From Peribacillus saganii (lineage in GTDB: Bacteria; Bacillota; Bacilli; Bacillales; DSM-1321): 64,000 nt of DNA. The position numbers and the translations under genes are program-made. The stretch is taken from positions 29,865 through 93,864 of the forward strand of contig NZ_QVTE01000012.1 of NCBI RefSeq assembly GCF_003429095.1, written 5' to 3'. Positions 27,254-38,074 of this stretch are shown here, piece after piece; position 1 is the stretch's first letter; every line of letters begins with the position of its first letter. The notes beneath the pieces were generated by a model. It was not told where the DNA came from. It did not search any database and saw only the letters and a list, made by a program, of their open reading frames with translations.

Positions 27254-27292
27254 ATGAAAGCGTTACCAATAGTGCTAAGGTTCCTCATTATA
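27254..27292 (-). promoter_or_regulatory. citZ promoter -10 with a downstream cre (CcpA site)
   Basis: The minus strand shows TATAAT (27287-27292) with no good -35. A CcpA-type cre, ATGAAAGCGTTACCAA on the plus strand (27254-27269), starts about 18 nt downstream of it. It matches the WTGNNARCGNWWWCAW pattern with one deviation. Placement would block initiation or early elongation. citZ is a known CcpA target in B. subtilis. Confidence 0.65.
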
Positions 27293-27983
27293 CTGACATC
27301 AGGAGAAAAGCACTAGCACTTCCATATGTACCCCTTCCTTGCGCATTCAAAACTTTCATAACTGAGCGCTTGCTCAATCTTGCGGCACTGTTTCCGTTAA
27401 ACAAAACCGTTCACTAGAATGGCATGTTCATAGAAATTTTGAAAGGATGCGCTTACAAGTCCTATTATAAACAATTATCTGACATTTGTGAATGAAAAAG
27501 CACAAAATGTGAATAAATTAATATTTTATTAGAAAAACACAATCCATATAAAACTAACTGTATTTAGAAATTTTTGTTGAAACTCTATTAGAATAAGTAT
27601 TTCGGCTTCGCCATATATTTAGAGCAGAACGTCATGGAGAATTATATCTTTATTCTTATATAGAATTTTGCTTCCTGTACTAATTTAGGACAGGAGTTAC
27701 CAAAAGAAATAAAATTTTTCTTTAAAAAGGGGCCTGGCCTTATTTGGTGCATCTCAAGCTGAAGGCAGAACGTTAGTGTAAAGGGAGGAGGACTGGACCG
27801 CCCAGCACTCCTATAAAATTTAAATTCTTGTGGAGGAAATATAAAATTTTGCATCCTCTCGCTGATGAGGCTAATGGACGAGCCGATATCTTTTTAATGA
27901 TCAAGGACAGACGTCTGGTGCCACACAGCCCGGAAGCTTTGTTGACCGACATTGCATTTTGCAGGCGCTTGCGCTTCTTCCTG
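27293..27983. other. 690-bp non-coding region upstream of citZ, unexplained structure
   Basis: No reading frame here has both an SD and a coherent product. Visible structure: near-identical segments TATAGAATTTTGCTTCCTGT (27659-27678) and TATAAAATTTTGCATCCTCT (27841-27860), a hairpin CCTGT/ACAGG after the first, and a hairpin GGAG-CTGG / CCAG-CTCC near 27785-27811. The stretch is very AT-rich between 27470 and 27600. It might hold a relic of a mobile element or a small RNA. Confidence 0.4.
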
Positions 27984-28442
27984 TCATCTTATGAATTCAA
28001 AAAGTTTCATAAACATGAAGGCAATCCCTGCACCAATCAGAGGACCAACGGCTATCCCTTTGAACAAGGACACAGCGAGAATGGTACCGAAAACCAAAGC
28101 CGTTGTTATATGAGGATCCTTAGCCAGGAGCGTAAGGCCGCTTTTTGCAATTAGCGCTACAGCAATTCCTGAACCAAGTGCGATCCACGCCACCGGAGAT
28201 TTCACAGCTGCCCCTAGTTCTTTAAAACCAATCGAGCCATTAGCGATTGGAACGAGGACTGCTATCGTTATAATTGTAACTCCTATGTTTATTCCCTTTG
28301 ATTGCAAGTAAGGAAATACCTTCTCATCAATTCCGGTAGCCTTCAATAACAGCAAGGATCCTGCTGCAATTATCAAGGATGTGTTTTTCGCTACCAAGCC
28401 GATCAAGGCCAGCAGCGATAAAAAAAGGACAGGTCCGCTCAT
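27984..28442 (-). CDS. ytwI: YtwI, DUF441 membrane protein
   Basis: 152 residues from the ATG at 28442; AGGAGG lies 6 nt upstream, while the TTG at 28448 abuts it and is rejected. Four hydrophobic segments (about 3-20, 22-34, 54-72, 108-147) and motifs such as LVAKNTSLIIAAGSLLLL and FPYLQSKGINIGVTIITIAVL are typical of the DUF441 family. Function unknown. Lies divergently from ytvI and away from citZ. In B. subtilis it is in the same neighbourhood. Confidence 0.88.
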   Translation of the reverse strand: MSGPVLFLSLLALIGLVAKNTSLIIAAGSLLLLKATGIDEKVFPYLQSKGINIGVTIITIAVLVPIANGSIGFKELGAAVKSPVAWIALGSGIAVALIAKSGLTLLAKDPHITTALVFGTILAVSLFKGIAVGPLIGAGIAFMFMKLFEFIR

Positions 28443-28607
28443 GATCAACCTCCTAATTAGTTATATTATGTCAATATAACATCCTGGGTAATATTACACA
28501 AAATCACTGATTCGGCCCTGCCCTTGTTTTTTCAGCCATATTTTAAGATTTATCAATCGGGATAAATCGTCTGTACTAATGCCGATTTAAATAGGAGGGC
28601 ATATTCT

Positions 28608-29735
28608 TTGAATCCAGTTCATGTACAACGGCTTTTACGTTTTCTTTTTGTATTTGGTCTTATTTTGCTTGCTGCCGCCGCCGTATTTTATGTTTCTTCA
28701 TATACATATCCATTTATTATTGCCATTGTGATTGCTTTTCTAATAAACCCGCTTGTTAACTTTTTTGAATATAAGGCGCGGCTTCCAAGGGGGATAGCCG
28801 TTTTCGTCTCACTTACCTTTATTCTGTCGTTATTTGCCGGTCTGGTTACACTACTGGTGGCTGAAATTGTTTCAGGTGCCGACTATCTAGGAAATATGGT
28901 ACCCCGGCACCTGGATACTCTTATCGATTATATGGAAGATTATATCGAATCGCAAATTATCCCGCTTTACAATCAAATAGCAGCTTATTTTAACAATTTG
29001 GATGCCAGTCAGCAGAACACCCTTATGAATAATATTGAAAATGGCGGCAAACAGATTGGTTCCACAGTGGGAGATTTTATTCAAAGCTTTTTTCAAAAAA
29101 TACCCGCTATCATCGGTTGGTTTCCAAACGCAGCAACCGTACTAGTATTTTCCCTTCTTGCTACTTTCTTCATCAGCAAGGATTGGTACCGCCTTTCAAG
29201 GATAGGAGGAAGGTTTTTGCCGAAAAGGGTTTTTCAGGGAGTTAAAAGAGTAATTGAGGATTTAAAAAAGGCCCTATTTGGGTTTATCCGGGCACAGTTT
29301 ACACTTATATCCATTACGACGGTAACCGTTTTAATCGGTCTTTTGGTCCTCCGTGTGGAATATGCGATCACCATCGCGTTAATAGTCGGCATGGTTGATA
29401 TTCTCCCGTACCTGGGGACTGGTGCAGTATTTGTTCCCTGGATTGTTTTTGAATTTATCTCAGGCGAAACGAACATGGCAGTTGGACTTTCTGTCTTATA
29501 CATAGTCGTGATTGTCCAAAGGCAGCTGATGGAGCCAAAGGTGCTCTCCTCCAGCATCGGCCTCGACCCGCTTGCGACGCTGGTTTCGCTATTTGTCGGG
29601 TTTAAATTAATCGGCTTCCTTGGGCTAATTGCAGGACCTGTCGTCCTCGTCACTATAAATACGCTTCAGCGGGCAAATACCTTCAAAGAAATTTGGCATT
29701 TTATCCTTGGAGATGACAAAAAAAGTATTAATTAA
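28608..29735 (+). CDS. ytvI: YtvI, AI-2E-family sporulation membrane protein, TTG start
   Basis: 375 residues beginning with TTG at 28608 (SD AGGAGGGC, 7-8 nt spacing). It has the AI-2E/PerM transporter layout: two N-terminal helices (about 11-50), one near 62-88, a large hydrophilic segment (about 90-155), then five C-terminal helices including a DILPYLGTGAVFVPW motif and GLDPLATLVSLFVGFKLIGFLGLIAGP in two parts. B. subtilis YtvI is annotated as a sporulation integral membrane protein of the family. It is divergent from ytwI and convergent with aceA. Confidence 0.9.
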   Translation: MNPVHVQRLLRFLFVFGLILLAAAAVFYVSSYTYPFIIAIVIAFLINPLVNFFEYKARLPRGIAVFVSLTFILSLFAGLVTLLVAEIVSGADYLGNMVPRHLDTLIDYMEDYIESQIIPLYNQIAAYFNNLDASQQNTLMNNIENGGKQIGSTVGDFIQSFFQKIPAIIGWFPNAATVLVFSLLATFFISKDWYRLSRIGGRFLPKRVFQGVKRVIEDLKKALFGFIRAQFTLISITTVTVLIGLLVLRVEYAITIALIVGMVDILPYLGTGAVFVPWIVFEFISGETNMAVGLSVLYIVVIVQRQLMEPKVLSSSIGLDPLATLVSLFVGFKLIGFLGLIAGPVVLVTINTLQRANTFKEIWHFILGDDKKSIN

Positions 29736-29754
29736 AGGCGGTCGGACGGCACCA

Positions 29755-29785
29755 TAAAAGGAGGACGCGATTCTGCGTCCTCCCT
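29755..29785. terminator. Terminator shared by ytvI and aceA
   Basis: GGAGGACGC / GCGTCCTCC, a perfect 9-bp stem. On the minus strand it is followed by TTTTATGG (aceA side); on the plus strand the T tract is weaker. Confidence 0.75.
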
Positions 29786-29815
29786 CCTATTTCGCCGCCA
29801 TGCATTACTAGAATG

Positions 29816-31135
29816 CTACCTGTATTGATTATTGTTGGGAACTGACTCCCTGGTTTTGTCCTGGAATTGCTCCGTTTCAGTTGATCCCTTTAAGGCCGTA
29901 GTTGAAGATGTTCCGCCTGATATAACTTGGGCCAACTCATCAAAATAGCCTGTTCCAACTTCGCGCTGATGCCTTGTGGCTGTGTAGCCATGTATCTCAC
30001 TCGCGAATTCCGCCTGTTGAAGCTCAGAGTATGCTGCCATGCCCCGATCCTTATACTGGCGTGCCAATTCAAACATACCATGGTTAAGGGCATGGAAACC
30101 AGCAAGGGTAACGAACTGAAATTTGTATCCCATTTTACCCAGTTCAGCCTGGAAATTGGCAATCGTTTCGTCATCGAGCTTTTGTTTCCAGTTAAACGAT
30201 GGAGAGCAGTTATAGGCTAATAGCTTTCCAGGGAATTGTTCATGGATGGCTTCTGCAAATCGACCGGCTTCCTCAAGATTCGGCTCAGAGGTTTCACACC
30301 AGATGAGGTCAGCATATGGGGCATAGGAAAGCCCTCTGGCAATCGCCTGGTCCAGTCCTGCGCGCGTCTGATAAAAACCTTCAGGAGTCCGTTCGCCCGT
30401 GATGAATTCTGCGTCCGCCGGATCTACATCACTTGTAATTAAATCAGCCGCATTTGCGTCAGTACGTGCAATAAGCACAGTCGGAACTCCCATTACATCC
30501 GCTGCAAACCGGGCAGCAATTAAGTTGCGTACTGCCGTTTGTGTTGGGAGTAGCACTTTGCCACCAAGGTGGCCGCACTTCTTCTCGGATGAAAGCTGGT
30601 CTTCAAAATGGACTCCGGCAGCCCCCGCCTCAATCATTCCTTTCATTAATTCAAATACATTGAGCTGTCCTCCAAAACCTGCTTCAGCATCCGCAACAAT
30701 CGGTGCAAACCAATCAATTTCCTCTTTTCCTTCCATATAATAAATCTGGTCAGCGCGCTGCAATGCCTGGTTAATGCGCTTAACAACCTGCGGAACGCTG
30801 TTTGCCGGGTACAAGCTTTGGTCAGGGTACATATGCCCGGAAAGGTTTGCATCAGCAGCAACCTGCCAGCCGCTTAAGTAGATTGCTTTCAACCCTGCTT
30901 TCACTTGCTGCATCGCCTGGTTTCCAGTCAAAGCGCCAAGCGCGTTAATGAAATCCTTAGTATTCAAAAGGTTCCAGAGCTTTTCAGAGCCACGGCGCGC
31001 CAATGTTTGCTCGATTTCAAGCGAGCCTCTTAAACGGATTACATCCTCCCCGCTGTAAGGTCTGGTAATCCCTTTCCACCTTTTATCCGTTTTCCAGTTT
31101 TCCTCTAATTTCCTTGCTTTTGCTTGTCTCATCAT
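29816..31135 (-). CDS. aceA: Isocitrate lyase
   Basis: 439 residues. It cleaves isocitrate to succinate and glyoxylate, the first step of the glyoxylate bypass for growth on acetate or fatty acids. The catalytic signature KKCGHLGGK has Cys187. Metal-site residues lie in [10 protein letters not shown], and the [14 protein letters not shown] and [15 protein letters not shown] blocks also match. No malate synthase is adjacent. B. subtilis 168 lacks the gene, so this is an insertion relative to it between fxsA and ytvI. SD GGAGGAACATAG before two ATGs (31135, 31132). Its promoter lies in a long inverted repeat. Confidence 0.96.
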   Translation of the reverse strand: MMRQAKARKLEENWKTDKRWKGITRPYSGEDVIRLRGSLEIEQTLARRGSEKLWNLLNTKDFINALGALTGNQAMQQVKAGLKAIYLSGWQVAADANLSGHMYPDQSLYPANSVPQVVKRINQALQRADQIYYMEGKEEIDWFAPIVADAEAGFGGQLNVFELMKGMIEAGAAGVHFEDQLSSEKKCGHLGGKVLLPTQTAVRNLIAARFAADVMGVPTVLIARTDANAADLITSDVDPADAEFITGERTPEGFYQTRAGLDQAIARGLSYAPYADLIWCETSEPNLEEAGRFAEAIHEQFPGKLLAYNCSPSFNWKQKLDDETIANFQAELGKMGYKFQFVTLAGFHALNHGMFELARQYKDRGMAAYSELQQAEFASEIHGYTATRHQREVGTGYFDELAQVISGGTSSTTALKGSTETEQFQDKTRESVPNNNQYR

Positions 31136-31241
31136 CTATGTTCCTCCTTAACTATTTTTTTACTTATAAGTATCCGCAACTTAACTACCAAAATTTCTTA
31201 CAGCCTTGGCCGCCGTGAAGCATCACTCCCTTTTATTTATA

Positions 31242-31287
31242 TTGTTATAATACAGAATGACTATTTCTTGATTGTATTATATAACAA
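31242..31287 (-). promoter_or_regulatory. Inverted repeat spanning the aceA promoter -10
   Basis: Arms TTGTTATAATACA (31242-31254) and TGTATTATATAACAA (31273-31287) are complementary apart from two extra bases. The second arm contains the -10 TATAAT of a promoter with -35 GTGACA at 31300-31305 (18-nt spacer), while the first arm would lie at about +20. Candidate operator for a regulator of isocitrate lyase, or an mRNA hairpin at the extreme 5' end. Confidence 0.6.
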
Positions 31288-31305
31288 CAGTTTTTATTTT
31301 GTCAC
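31276..31305 (-). promoter_or_regulatory. Sigma-A promoter of aceA
   Basis: GTGACA (31300-31305), 18-nt spacer, TATAAT (31276-31281) on the minus strand. It leaves a 5' untranslated region of about 130 nt. Confidence 0.65.
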
Positions 31306-31358
31306 CTTATTTTTCTAAAAATTTAAAAAATAGCAATATCATTGCCGGAGCAATCATT

Positions 31359-31450
31359 GGTTGGCGAAGCCGGCACTAGCACATCGTGTGGGGGCTTTAT
31401 TTTCCTGCGGGAAAAAAGGGGCGGAGCGCTGGAGCTAGAGTATCTGCGCT
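31359..31450 (+). repeat. Dispersed modular repeat, copy D (5' truncated)
   Basis: Retains the second module (GCGAAGCCGGCACTAGCACA, then GGGGCTTTATTTTCCTGCGG) and the 3' end GCGCTGGAGCTAGAGTATCTG; the first hairpin module is missing. It lies upstream of aceA, past its promoter. Confidence 0.82.
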
Positions 31451-31481
31451 ATTAAAAAGTTATTCATGGCTTTTCTAATGC

Positions 31482-31534
31482 AAAAAACCCCTGGCAAGGA
31501 AGGTGAGAAGAAGTCACCTCCTTAGCCAGGGGTT
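31482..31534 (-). terminator. Terminator of fxsA
   Basis: ACCCCTGGC / GCCAGGGGT outer stem with an inner AGGAGGTGA / TCACCTTCCT stem, followed by TTTTTTG on the minus strand. Confidence 0.92.
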
Positions 31535-31556
31535 AGGTATCGCCAGCAATGTTCAC

Positions 31557-31943
31557 TTAGCGAATGATTGTTATATTTTTATCAATCATTCTGTTCCTGA
31601 TAAGTTTCAGCAACAGAGGCTTAATCATTTTTCGGGTTGGCGGCAGTAATAGAAAAAATCCAATGGCATCAGTTATAAATCCAGGGGTTAACAAAAAGCA
31701 AGCCCCGGCTAGAATACATATTCCATCCAGTAAAGCCTCTCCAGGAATCTGTCCTGTCCTCATTTGAAACTGCGCATTCCGAATTGTTTCCATCCCCTGC
31801 TTTTTCGCTAAATATGCGCCTGCAATCCCTGTGGCGATAATTAAAAAAATCGTAGGAAAAAATCCAATTGTTCTTCCAGAGAGCAACAGAGTACATATCT
31901 CAAGAGCTGGTACAATTATCAAAATCAAGAGCAAATACCTCAT
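31557..31943 (-). CDS. fxsA: FxsA family membrane protein
   Basis: 128 residues. Starts with a hydrophobic helix containing IVPALEICTLLLSG, and a second pair of helices with PTIFLIIATGIAGAYLAKKQGM and GFITDAIGFFLLLPPTRK in separate parts, the core of FxsA (PF04186). In E. coli overexpressed FxsA relieves F-plasmid exclusion of phage T7; the native role is unknown. The gene follows pyk downstream of pfkA-pyk in the B. subtilis order as well. SD TGGAGGAACTTT. C-terminus is basic and cytoplasmic. Confidence 0.92.
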   Translation of the reverse strand: MRYLLLILIIVPALEICTLLLSGRTIGFFPTIFLIIATGIAGAYLAKKQGMETIRNAQFQMRTGQIPGEALLDGICILAGACFLLTPGFITDAIGFFLLLPPTRKMIKPLLLKLIRNRMIDKNITIIR

Positions 31944-32059
31944 AAAGTTCCTCCAGATGAAAAAGTTCTTGTACTATTAGTATACACCTAAATTCCTGTT
32001 CATTCCTCTAATACATACCGGAGAAATTTTTGCAGAACATTAGAGAACCGGAATATTTA

Positions 32060-32093
32060 AAAAACCCTGCCAAATCATTCTGGCAGGGTTTTA
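32060..32093 (-). terminator. Terminator of pyk
   Basis: AAAACCCTGCCA / TGGCAGGGTTTT, followed by T on the minus strand, about 25 nt past the pyk stop. Confidence 0.92.
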
Positions 32094-32116
32094 AGCGTTA
32101 TTGAAGTCTATTTGGA

Positions 32117-33877
32117 TTAAAGGACACTTGAATGTCCATTGTAAATGATTCCTCTTCCAGAATCGACTGTTATGCTTTGGCCGTTGGTTAAAAGAGTTGT
32201 AGCATTTTCTGCTCCTACAATAACTGGAATACCAAGAGTGACTCCAACAACCGCGGCATGGCTGGTCAATCCGCCCTCTACAGTGATAAGGGCAGCACAT
32301 TTTTCTATAGCAGGCATCATATCACGATCAGTTGCAAAAGTAACAAGAACCGATCCTTCTGTTACATTTTCAATTGCTTCTGCAGCGTTTCTGGCAATAA
32401 CCACTTTTCCTCTAGCTGATTTGCGGCCGATGCCCTGTGCTTTGATTATTTCTTCGCCAAGAACATGAATTTTCATCAAATTAGTAGTGCCTGTTTCACC
32501 AACTGGAACCCCAGCTGTAATCACAACTAAATCTCCATGGGAAACCAATCCAGAGTTCAAGCTTTCCTGGATCGATGACTCAAGCATATCATCCGTTGTA
32601 GTTGCTTCTGGACCGATTTGTGGATAAACTCCCCATACAAGGGCTAAGCGCCTTGATACATGATCCTTAGAAGTAACCGCAATTATCGGTGCTTTTGGAC
32701 GATACTTAGAAATCATCCTCGCCGTATGCCCGCTTTCAGTTGGAGTGATGATTGCATCAACTTCAAGGTTTAGTGCTGTATGAGCAACCGATTCCCCAAT
32801 TGCGTCAGTCACATTATGCTCGCTGTCCTTACTGCGCTTAGAAAGCAGCTCTCGGTGGTTTAATGCTGATTCTGCACGTGAAGCAATATTGTGCATAGTT
32901 TGAACAGCTTCAATAGGATAAGCTCCCGCTGCAGTTTCACCGGAAAGCATGATAGCATCAGTACCATCAAAAATCGCATTTGCTACATCACTTGCTTCCG
33001 CACGGGTTGGGCGCGGATTGCGCTGCATGGAGTCAAGCATCTGGGTGGCTGTAATAACTGGCTTTCCAAGTGTATTGCACTTCTTGATCAGCTGCTTCTG
33101 CACAAGCGGGACCTCTTCTGCTGGTATTTCAACACCCAGGTCTCCCCTCGCTACCATTAGACCATCAGAAACCTCCAGGATTTCGTCAATATTGTCTACG
33201 CCTTCCTGGTTCTCGATCTTAGGGATAATCTGAATATGCGGTGCATTATTTTTATGCAGTAATTCCCGGATTTCCAAAACATCGGAGGCACGGCGGACAA
33301 AAGAAGCAGCAATAAAGTCTATACCTTGTTCGATACCAAAAACAATATCCTTTGCGTCTTTTTCAGTAATCCCTGGAAGTTTGACAGAAACTCCCGGCAC
33401 GTTGACACCTTTTTTATTTTTCAGGGTTCCAGGGTTAAGAACCACTGTTTCAATTTCTTGGTTTTCACGACGGATTTCCTTTACTTCTAGCCCTATTAAA
33501 CCATCATCAAGCAAAATCTTAGATCCTGGCTCGACATCCTCAATAAGACCTGGGTAAGTTATGGAAAATTTCTCCTTGGTTCCAAGTACTTCATTCATAG
33601 AGACAGTCACAGAAGAACCTGCTGTGAGCTCGATGGCATCGTTTTCCATATTATGAGTACGGATTTCAGGTCCTTTTGTATCTAGAAGAATCGCGACCTG
33701 TTTTCCGGTTTTTTGAACGGCTTCCCGGATGTTGGCGATACGCTGTCCATGTTCTTCATGATCTCCGTGAGAAAAATTAAGGCGCGATACATTCATACCC
33801 GCTTCAATTAATTGAGTGAGCTTATCGACGCTCTCACTTGCAGGACCGATAGTACATACGATTTTCGTTTTGCGCAT
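32117..33877 (-). CDS. pyk: Pyruvate kinase with C-terminal PEP-utiliser domain
   Basis: 586 residues, the long form usual in Bacillus (enterobacterial PykF is about 470). Transfers phosphate from PEP to ADP, the last step of glycolysis. Barrel motifs include [29 protein letters not shown] and the active-site segment [17 protein letters not shown] with its Lys/Glu. The extra C-terminal domain (about 480-586) holds [15 protein letters not shown], the PEP-utiliser mobile-domain motif with a conserved His. It follows pfkA by 194 bp and probably shares its transcript; its own SD is AGGAGGTAAATCC. Confidence 0.97.
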   Translation of the reverse strand: MRKTKIVCTIGPASESVDKLTQLIEAGMNVSRLNFSHGDHEEHGQRIANIREAVQKTGKQVAILLDTKGPEIRTHNMENDAIELTAGSSVTVSMNEVLGTKEKFSITYPGLIEDVEPGSKILLDDGLIGLEVKEIRRENQEIETVVLNPGTLKNKKGVNVPGVSVKLPGITEKDAKDIVFGIEQGIDFIAASFVRRASDVLEIRELLHKNNAPHIQIIPKIENQEGVDNIDEILEVSDGLMVARGDLGVEIPAEEVPLVQKQLIKKCNTLGKPVITATQMLDSMQRNPRPTRAEASDVANAIFDGTDAIMLSGETAAGAYPIEAVQTMHNIASRAESALNHRELLSKRSKDSEHNVTDAIGESVAHTALNLEVDAIITPTESGHTARMISKYRPKAPIIAVTSKDHVSRRLALVWGVYPQIGPEATTTDDMLESSIQESLNSGLVSHGDLVVITAGVPVGETGTTNLMKIHVLGEEIIKAQGIGRKSARGKVVIARNAAEAIENVTEGSVLVTFATDRDMMPAIEKCAALITVEGGLTSHAAVVGVTLGIPVIVGAENATTLLTNGQSITVDSGRGIIYNGHSSVL

Positions 33878-34071
33878 GTTTGGATTTACCTCCTATTATT
33901 ATCCTCAATAGTAAATGTATGGGATAGATATTATCTAATGGTTTTGCCCCTTATTGTGATGTTGCAAAGGCAAAGACTTGTTCCGAAACTTTTAGAATGC
34001 TATTCATCCAAACCGGTACAGAAATTAGAAAGAGGACTTTTGGTTAATCGTCCGGGTTCTTTCAGTCGAAT

Positions 34072-35471
<1,400 letters not shown>

Positions 35472-35501
35472 AAAAACGTGATGCCTTTGGCAACACGTTT
35501 T
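35472..35501 (-). terminator. Terminator of accDA
   Basis: AAAACGTG / CACGTTTT with an inner TTGCC/GGCA pairing and trailing T on the minus strand. It overlaps the accA stop codon. Confidence 0.8.
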
Positions 35502-36477
35502 AATTTACCCCTGTAAATTGTTTTACAAACGAATAATCTCCGATTTGCTTGAATTTTGCATAGCGCTGAGCGACAAGTTCGTCACTGTCCAGGCTTAGCA
35601 AATCTGACAATGATTTTTTCAGCACCATATCAATAGCCTCCGCTTGTTCTTTAACATTACGGTGGGCCCCGCCTTTTACTTCCTTAATTATACTATCTAT
35701 TACGCCTAGCTCCTTAAGGTCAGGTGCAGTAATCCTCATAGTTTCCGCAGCCTTTTTTGCCTGAGAGGCATCCTTCCAGAGGATAGCCGCGGCGCCTTCA
35801 GGAGAAATTACTGAATAGGTAGAGTTCTCAAGCATATAAATTCTGTCAGCAACTCCAAGAGCAAGGGCTCCGCCGCTTCCTCCCTCACCAATGACAATGG
35901 AAATAACAGGAACTGTTAAGCCTGCCATTTCAAATAAATTTCTGGCAATCGCTTCGCTTTGGCCGCGTTCCTCAGCGGCCTTACCTGGATAGGCTCCCTT
36001 TGTATCAATCAAGCAAATTATCGGCCTGTTGAATTTTTCCGCCTGTTTCATTAGCCGCAATGCTTTTCTATAACCTTCGGGATGCGGCATCCCGAAATTC
36101 CGCCTGATATTTTCCTTTGTGTCTTTTCCGCGCTGATGACCGATTACGGTTACAGGATAATCATGGAATTTAGCAATCCCGCCAACTATCGCTTCATCAT
36201 CACCAAAGTATCTGTCGCCGTGGCATTCAAAGAAATCTGTAAACAAGTGAGAAATATAATCTAGCGTGGTCGGTCTGGATGGATGCCTTGCAATTTGAAC
36301 ACGATCCCATGGCTTGATGTTTTCATAGATATCCTTTTCAAGCTTTTGCAGGCGGTTTTCAAGCCTTTCAATATCTTCCGATAAATCAACATCAGCATCT
36401 TTTGTAAGATTCTTTAGCTCATCAATTTTCTTCCTAAGCTCTACTACCGGACGTTCGAATTCCAATTCTCCTATCAT
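35500..36477 (-). CDS. accA: Acetyl-CoA carboxylase carboxyltransferase subunit alpha
   Basis: 325 residues from the ATG at 36477; a TTG two codons earlier would be the alternative. With AccD it transfers carboxyl from biotin to acetyl-CoA, making malonyl-CoA for fatty acids. Features: N-terminal helix [16 protein letters not shown], crotonase-like core with [37 protein letters not shown] and [23 protein letters not shown] split over two strands. Its start lies inside the last codons of accD, so they overlap slightly and are translationally coupled. Confidence 0.96.
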   Translation of the reverse strand: MIGELEFERPVVELRKKIDELKNLTKDADVDLSEDIERLENRLQKLEKDIYENIKPWDRVQIARHPSRPTTLDYISHLFTDFFECHGDRYFGDDEAIVGGIAKFHDYPVTVIGHQRGKDTKENIRRNFGMPHPEGYRKALRLMKQAEKFNRPIICLIDTKGAYPGKAAEERGQSEAIARNLFEMAGLTVPVISIVIGEGGSGGALALGVADRIYMLENSTYSVISPEGAAAILWKDASQAKKAAETMRITAPDLKELGVIDSIIKEVKGGAHRNVKEQAEAIDMVLKKSLSDLLSLDSDELVAQRYAKFKQIGDYSFVKQFTGVN

Positions 36478-37340
36478 TTCCAAACACCACCCGGTATATG
36501 TATATCAAGAATATTCGTAAGTTTGTCCTTTAGATCCAGCCTGGAAATCACAGCATCCAATTGACCATGCTTTAATAGGAATTCTGCAGTTTGGAAATCC
36601 TCCGGCAGATCTTCCCTTATAGTTTGTTCAATAATCCGGCGGCCTGCAAAGCCAATTAGCGCCCCCGGCTCTGCCAAATTATAATCTCCTAGAGATGCAA
36701 AGCTTGCAGAAACTCCACCTGTTGTTGGATGGGTCATTACCGAAATAATTAAACCGCCATGACTGCTGAACATCTTCAGCGCCGCACTCGTTTTGGCCAT
36801 CTGCATCAGACTTATGACGCCTTCCTGCATCCGGGCACCGCCAGAGGCTGTGAAGATGATAAATGGCACTTTAAGCTCGTCGGCTTTTTCGATTGCCCGG
36901 GTAATCTTCTCGCCGACCACTGAGCCCATGCTTCCCATTCTGAATCGGGAATCCATAATAGCCAAAACAACATCATTGCCCCTTATTTTTCCGGTTCCAG
37001 TTAAAACTGCTTCATTGAGGCCAGCCTTTAGCTTGTCCTGCTCGACTTTTTCCAGGTATCCAGGAAAGTCTAACGGATTAACTGTAACCATTTCACTATC
37101 CAGTTCGACAAAGCTGCCTGCGTCTACAAGGCTTTCCACCCTCTCAAAGGAGGCCATTGGATGATGATAGCTGCAATGAAGGCACACTTTCAGATTTTTA
37201 TCCAGTTCCTTCGTATACATAATCTTTTTGCAGTTAGGACATTTTGACATGATCCCTTCCGGTATATCTTGCTTATCCCGTTCGGAAGGAATAGTAGCAT
37301 ATTTCTTTTTTTTAGGCTTTGAAAATAAATCTTTAAGCAA
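36474..37340 (-). CDS. accD: Acetyl-CoA carboxylase carboxyltransferase subunit beta, TTG start
   Basis: 288 residues starting at a TTG with GGGAGG upstream. The N-terminal zinc ribbon has [20 protein letters not shown] followed by LHC (four Cys). The crotonase-like core contains [14 protein letters not shown], oxyanion-forming [18 protein letters not shown], and [14 protein letters not shown]. Partner of AccA. It lies after the FadR-like gene with a 92-bp gap that has a 15-bp palindrome and a weak promoter. Confidence 0.96.
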   Translation of the reverse strand: MLKDLFSKPKKKKYATIPSERDKQDIPEGIMSKCPNCKKIMYTKELDKNLKVCLHCSYHHPMASFERVESLVDAGSFVELDSEMVTVNPLDFPGYLEKVEQDKLKAGLNEAVLTGTGKIRGNDVVLAIMDSRFRMGSMGSVVGEKITRAIEKADELKVPFIIFTASGGARMQEGVISLMQMAKTSAALKMFSSHGGLIISVMTHPTTGGVSASFASLGDYNLAEPGALIGFAGRRIIEQTIREDLPEDFQTAEFLLKHGQLDAVISRLDLKDKLTNILDIHIPGGVWK

Positions 37341-37392
37341 AGAGGAGTCCTCCCTTTTTCACCAAGTGTCTTATGTCGAATGAATTTCCTTT

Positions 37393-37410
37393 AAGGATAC
37401 AAGACTTGTA
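37393..37410. promoter_or_regulatory. Palindrome in the fadR-like/accD gap
   Basis: GGATACAAGACTTGTATT contains the near-perfect palindrome ATACAAG-A-CTTGTAT (arms of seven). It does not match the FapR operator I remember (TTAGTACCTGATACTAA) nor the TGGTCNGACCA site upstream. A candidate regulator site for accDA. Confidence 0.4.
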
Positions 37411-37432
37411 TTAAAATTCTTGTAAAAAGCTG

Positions 37433-38074
37433 TCATTCGCCATTCGACAATTTCCTTACTTTTTGCGAATATACGACTAGCGTTTTTTCCATGTCCCGCG
37501 AAAAGAGAGAATCGATCAGCTCCAAATACTCTGCTTTCTCTCTAATGAAACGGCCATCAGCTGGACAGCCGGCATAGCTGTTGACTACCCGCCAGATTCG
37601 TTCCATCAGCCTGTTTGGATTAATCCGGGCTGCATGTTCGAAAAACATTTCATCCGTAAATTGGGTACTCCCGGCCCATTCCTTAAAGTCTTTTATTTCC
37701 TGATCCGCAGCTGAAGAAGCAATCAGCCTTAGACAGTCCAATTCAATTATTGTCTTTGTTTCCGCCAAATCCTTGATTACTTTTTCATCCTGCAGAAAAA
37801 AAGTGCCCAATAACTCTACAAGCCTATGCTCTTGAAAGTCCCTGATAAAGGTACCTTCTCCTCTTCGCGTTTCAATTAATCCGAGGAGTTCGAGCGCTCT
37901 CAAAGCTTCACGGACAGAAGAGCGCCCGACATTCAAACGCTCGGATAACTCCCTTTCTGAAGGGATTTTATCGCCGGGCTCCAGTCCATCCTCTTCAATC
38001 ATTTCCCGAAGCTTTCCCACTATTTCAATGTAAACCTTTGGGGGAGAAGCGGGTTTTTTCAACCTGTCCATCAC
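37433..38074 (-). CDS. FadR/GntR-family transcriptional regulator with FCD domain
   Basis: 213 residues. The N-terminal winged helix (about 12-80) has the GntR signature PGDKIPSERELSERLNVGRS then SVREALRALELLGLIETRRGEGTFI. The C-terminal all-helical FCD domain (about 95-210) binds ligand; its metal/ligand motif appears reduced (FFEHAARINPNRL). The GTG start overlaps the malic enzyme stop (GTGA), so it is translationally coupled. Context (NADP-malic enzyme upstream, accDA downstream) suggests it senses a carboxylic acid or acyl-CoA and controls malate/malonyl-CoA flux. The operator candidate at 39360-39372 supports autoregulation of the whole cluster. Effector unknown. Confidence 0.85.
   Translation of the reverse strand: MMDRLKKPASPPKVYIEIVGKLREMIEEDGLEPGDKIPSERELSERLNVGRSSVREALRALELLGLIETRRGEGTFIRDFQEHRLVELLGTFFLQDEKVIKDLAETKTIIELDCLRLIASSAADQEIKDFKEWAGSTQFTDEMFFEHAARINPNRLMERIWRVVNSYAGCPADGRFIREKAEYLELIDSLFSRDMEKTLVVYSQKVRKLSNGE

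Noticed and set aside
27642..28154. Two open frames (70 and 108 residues) upstream of ytwI
   Set aside because: No SD; they overlap each other or ytwI on the opposite strand, and their composition is unlike proteins.
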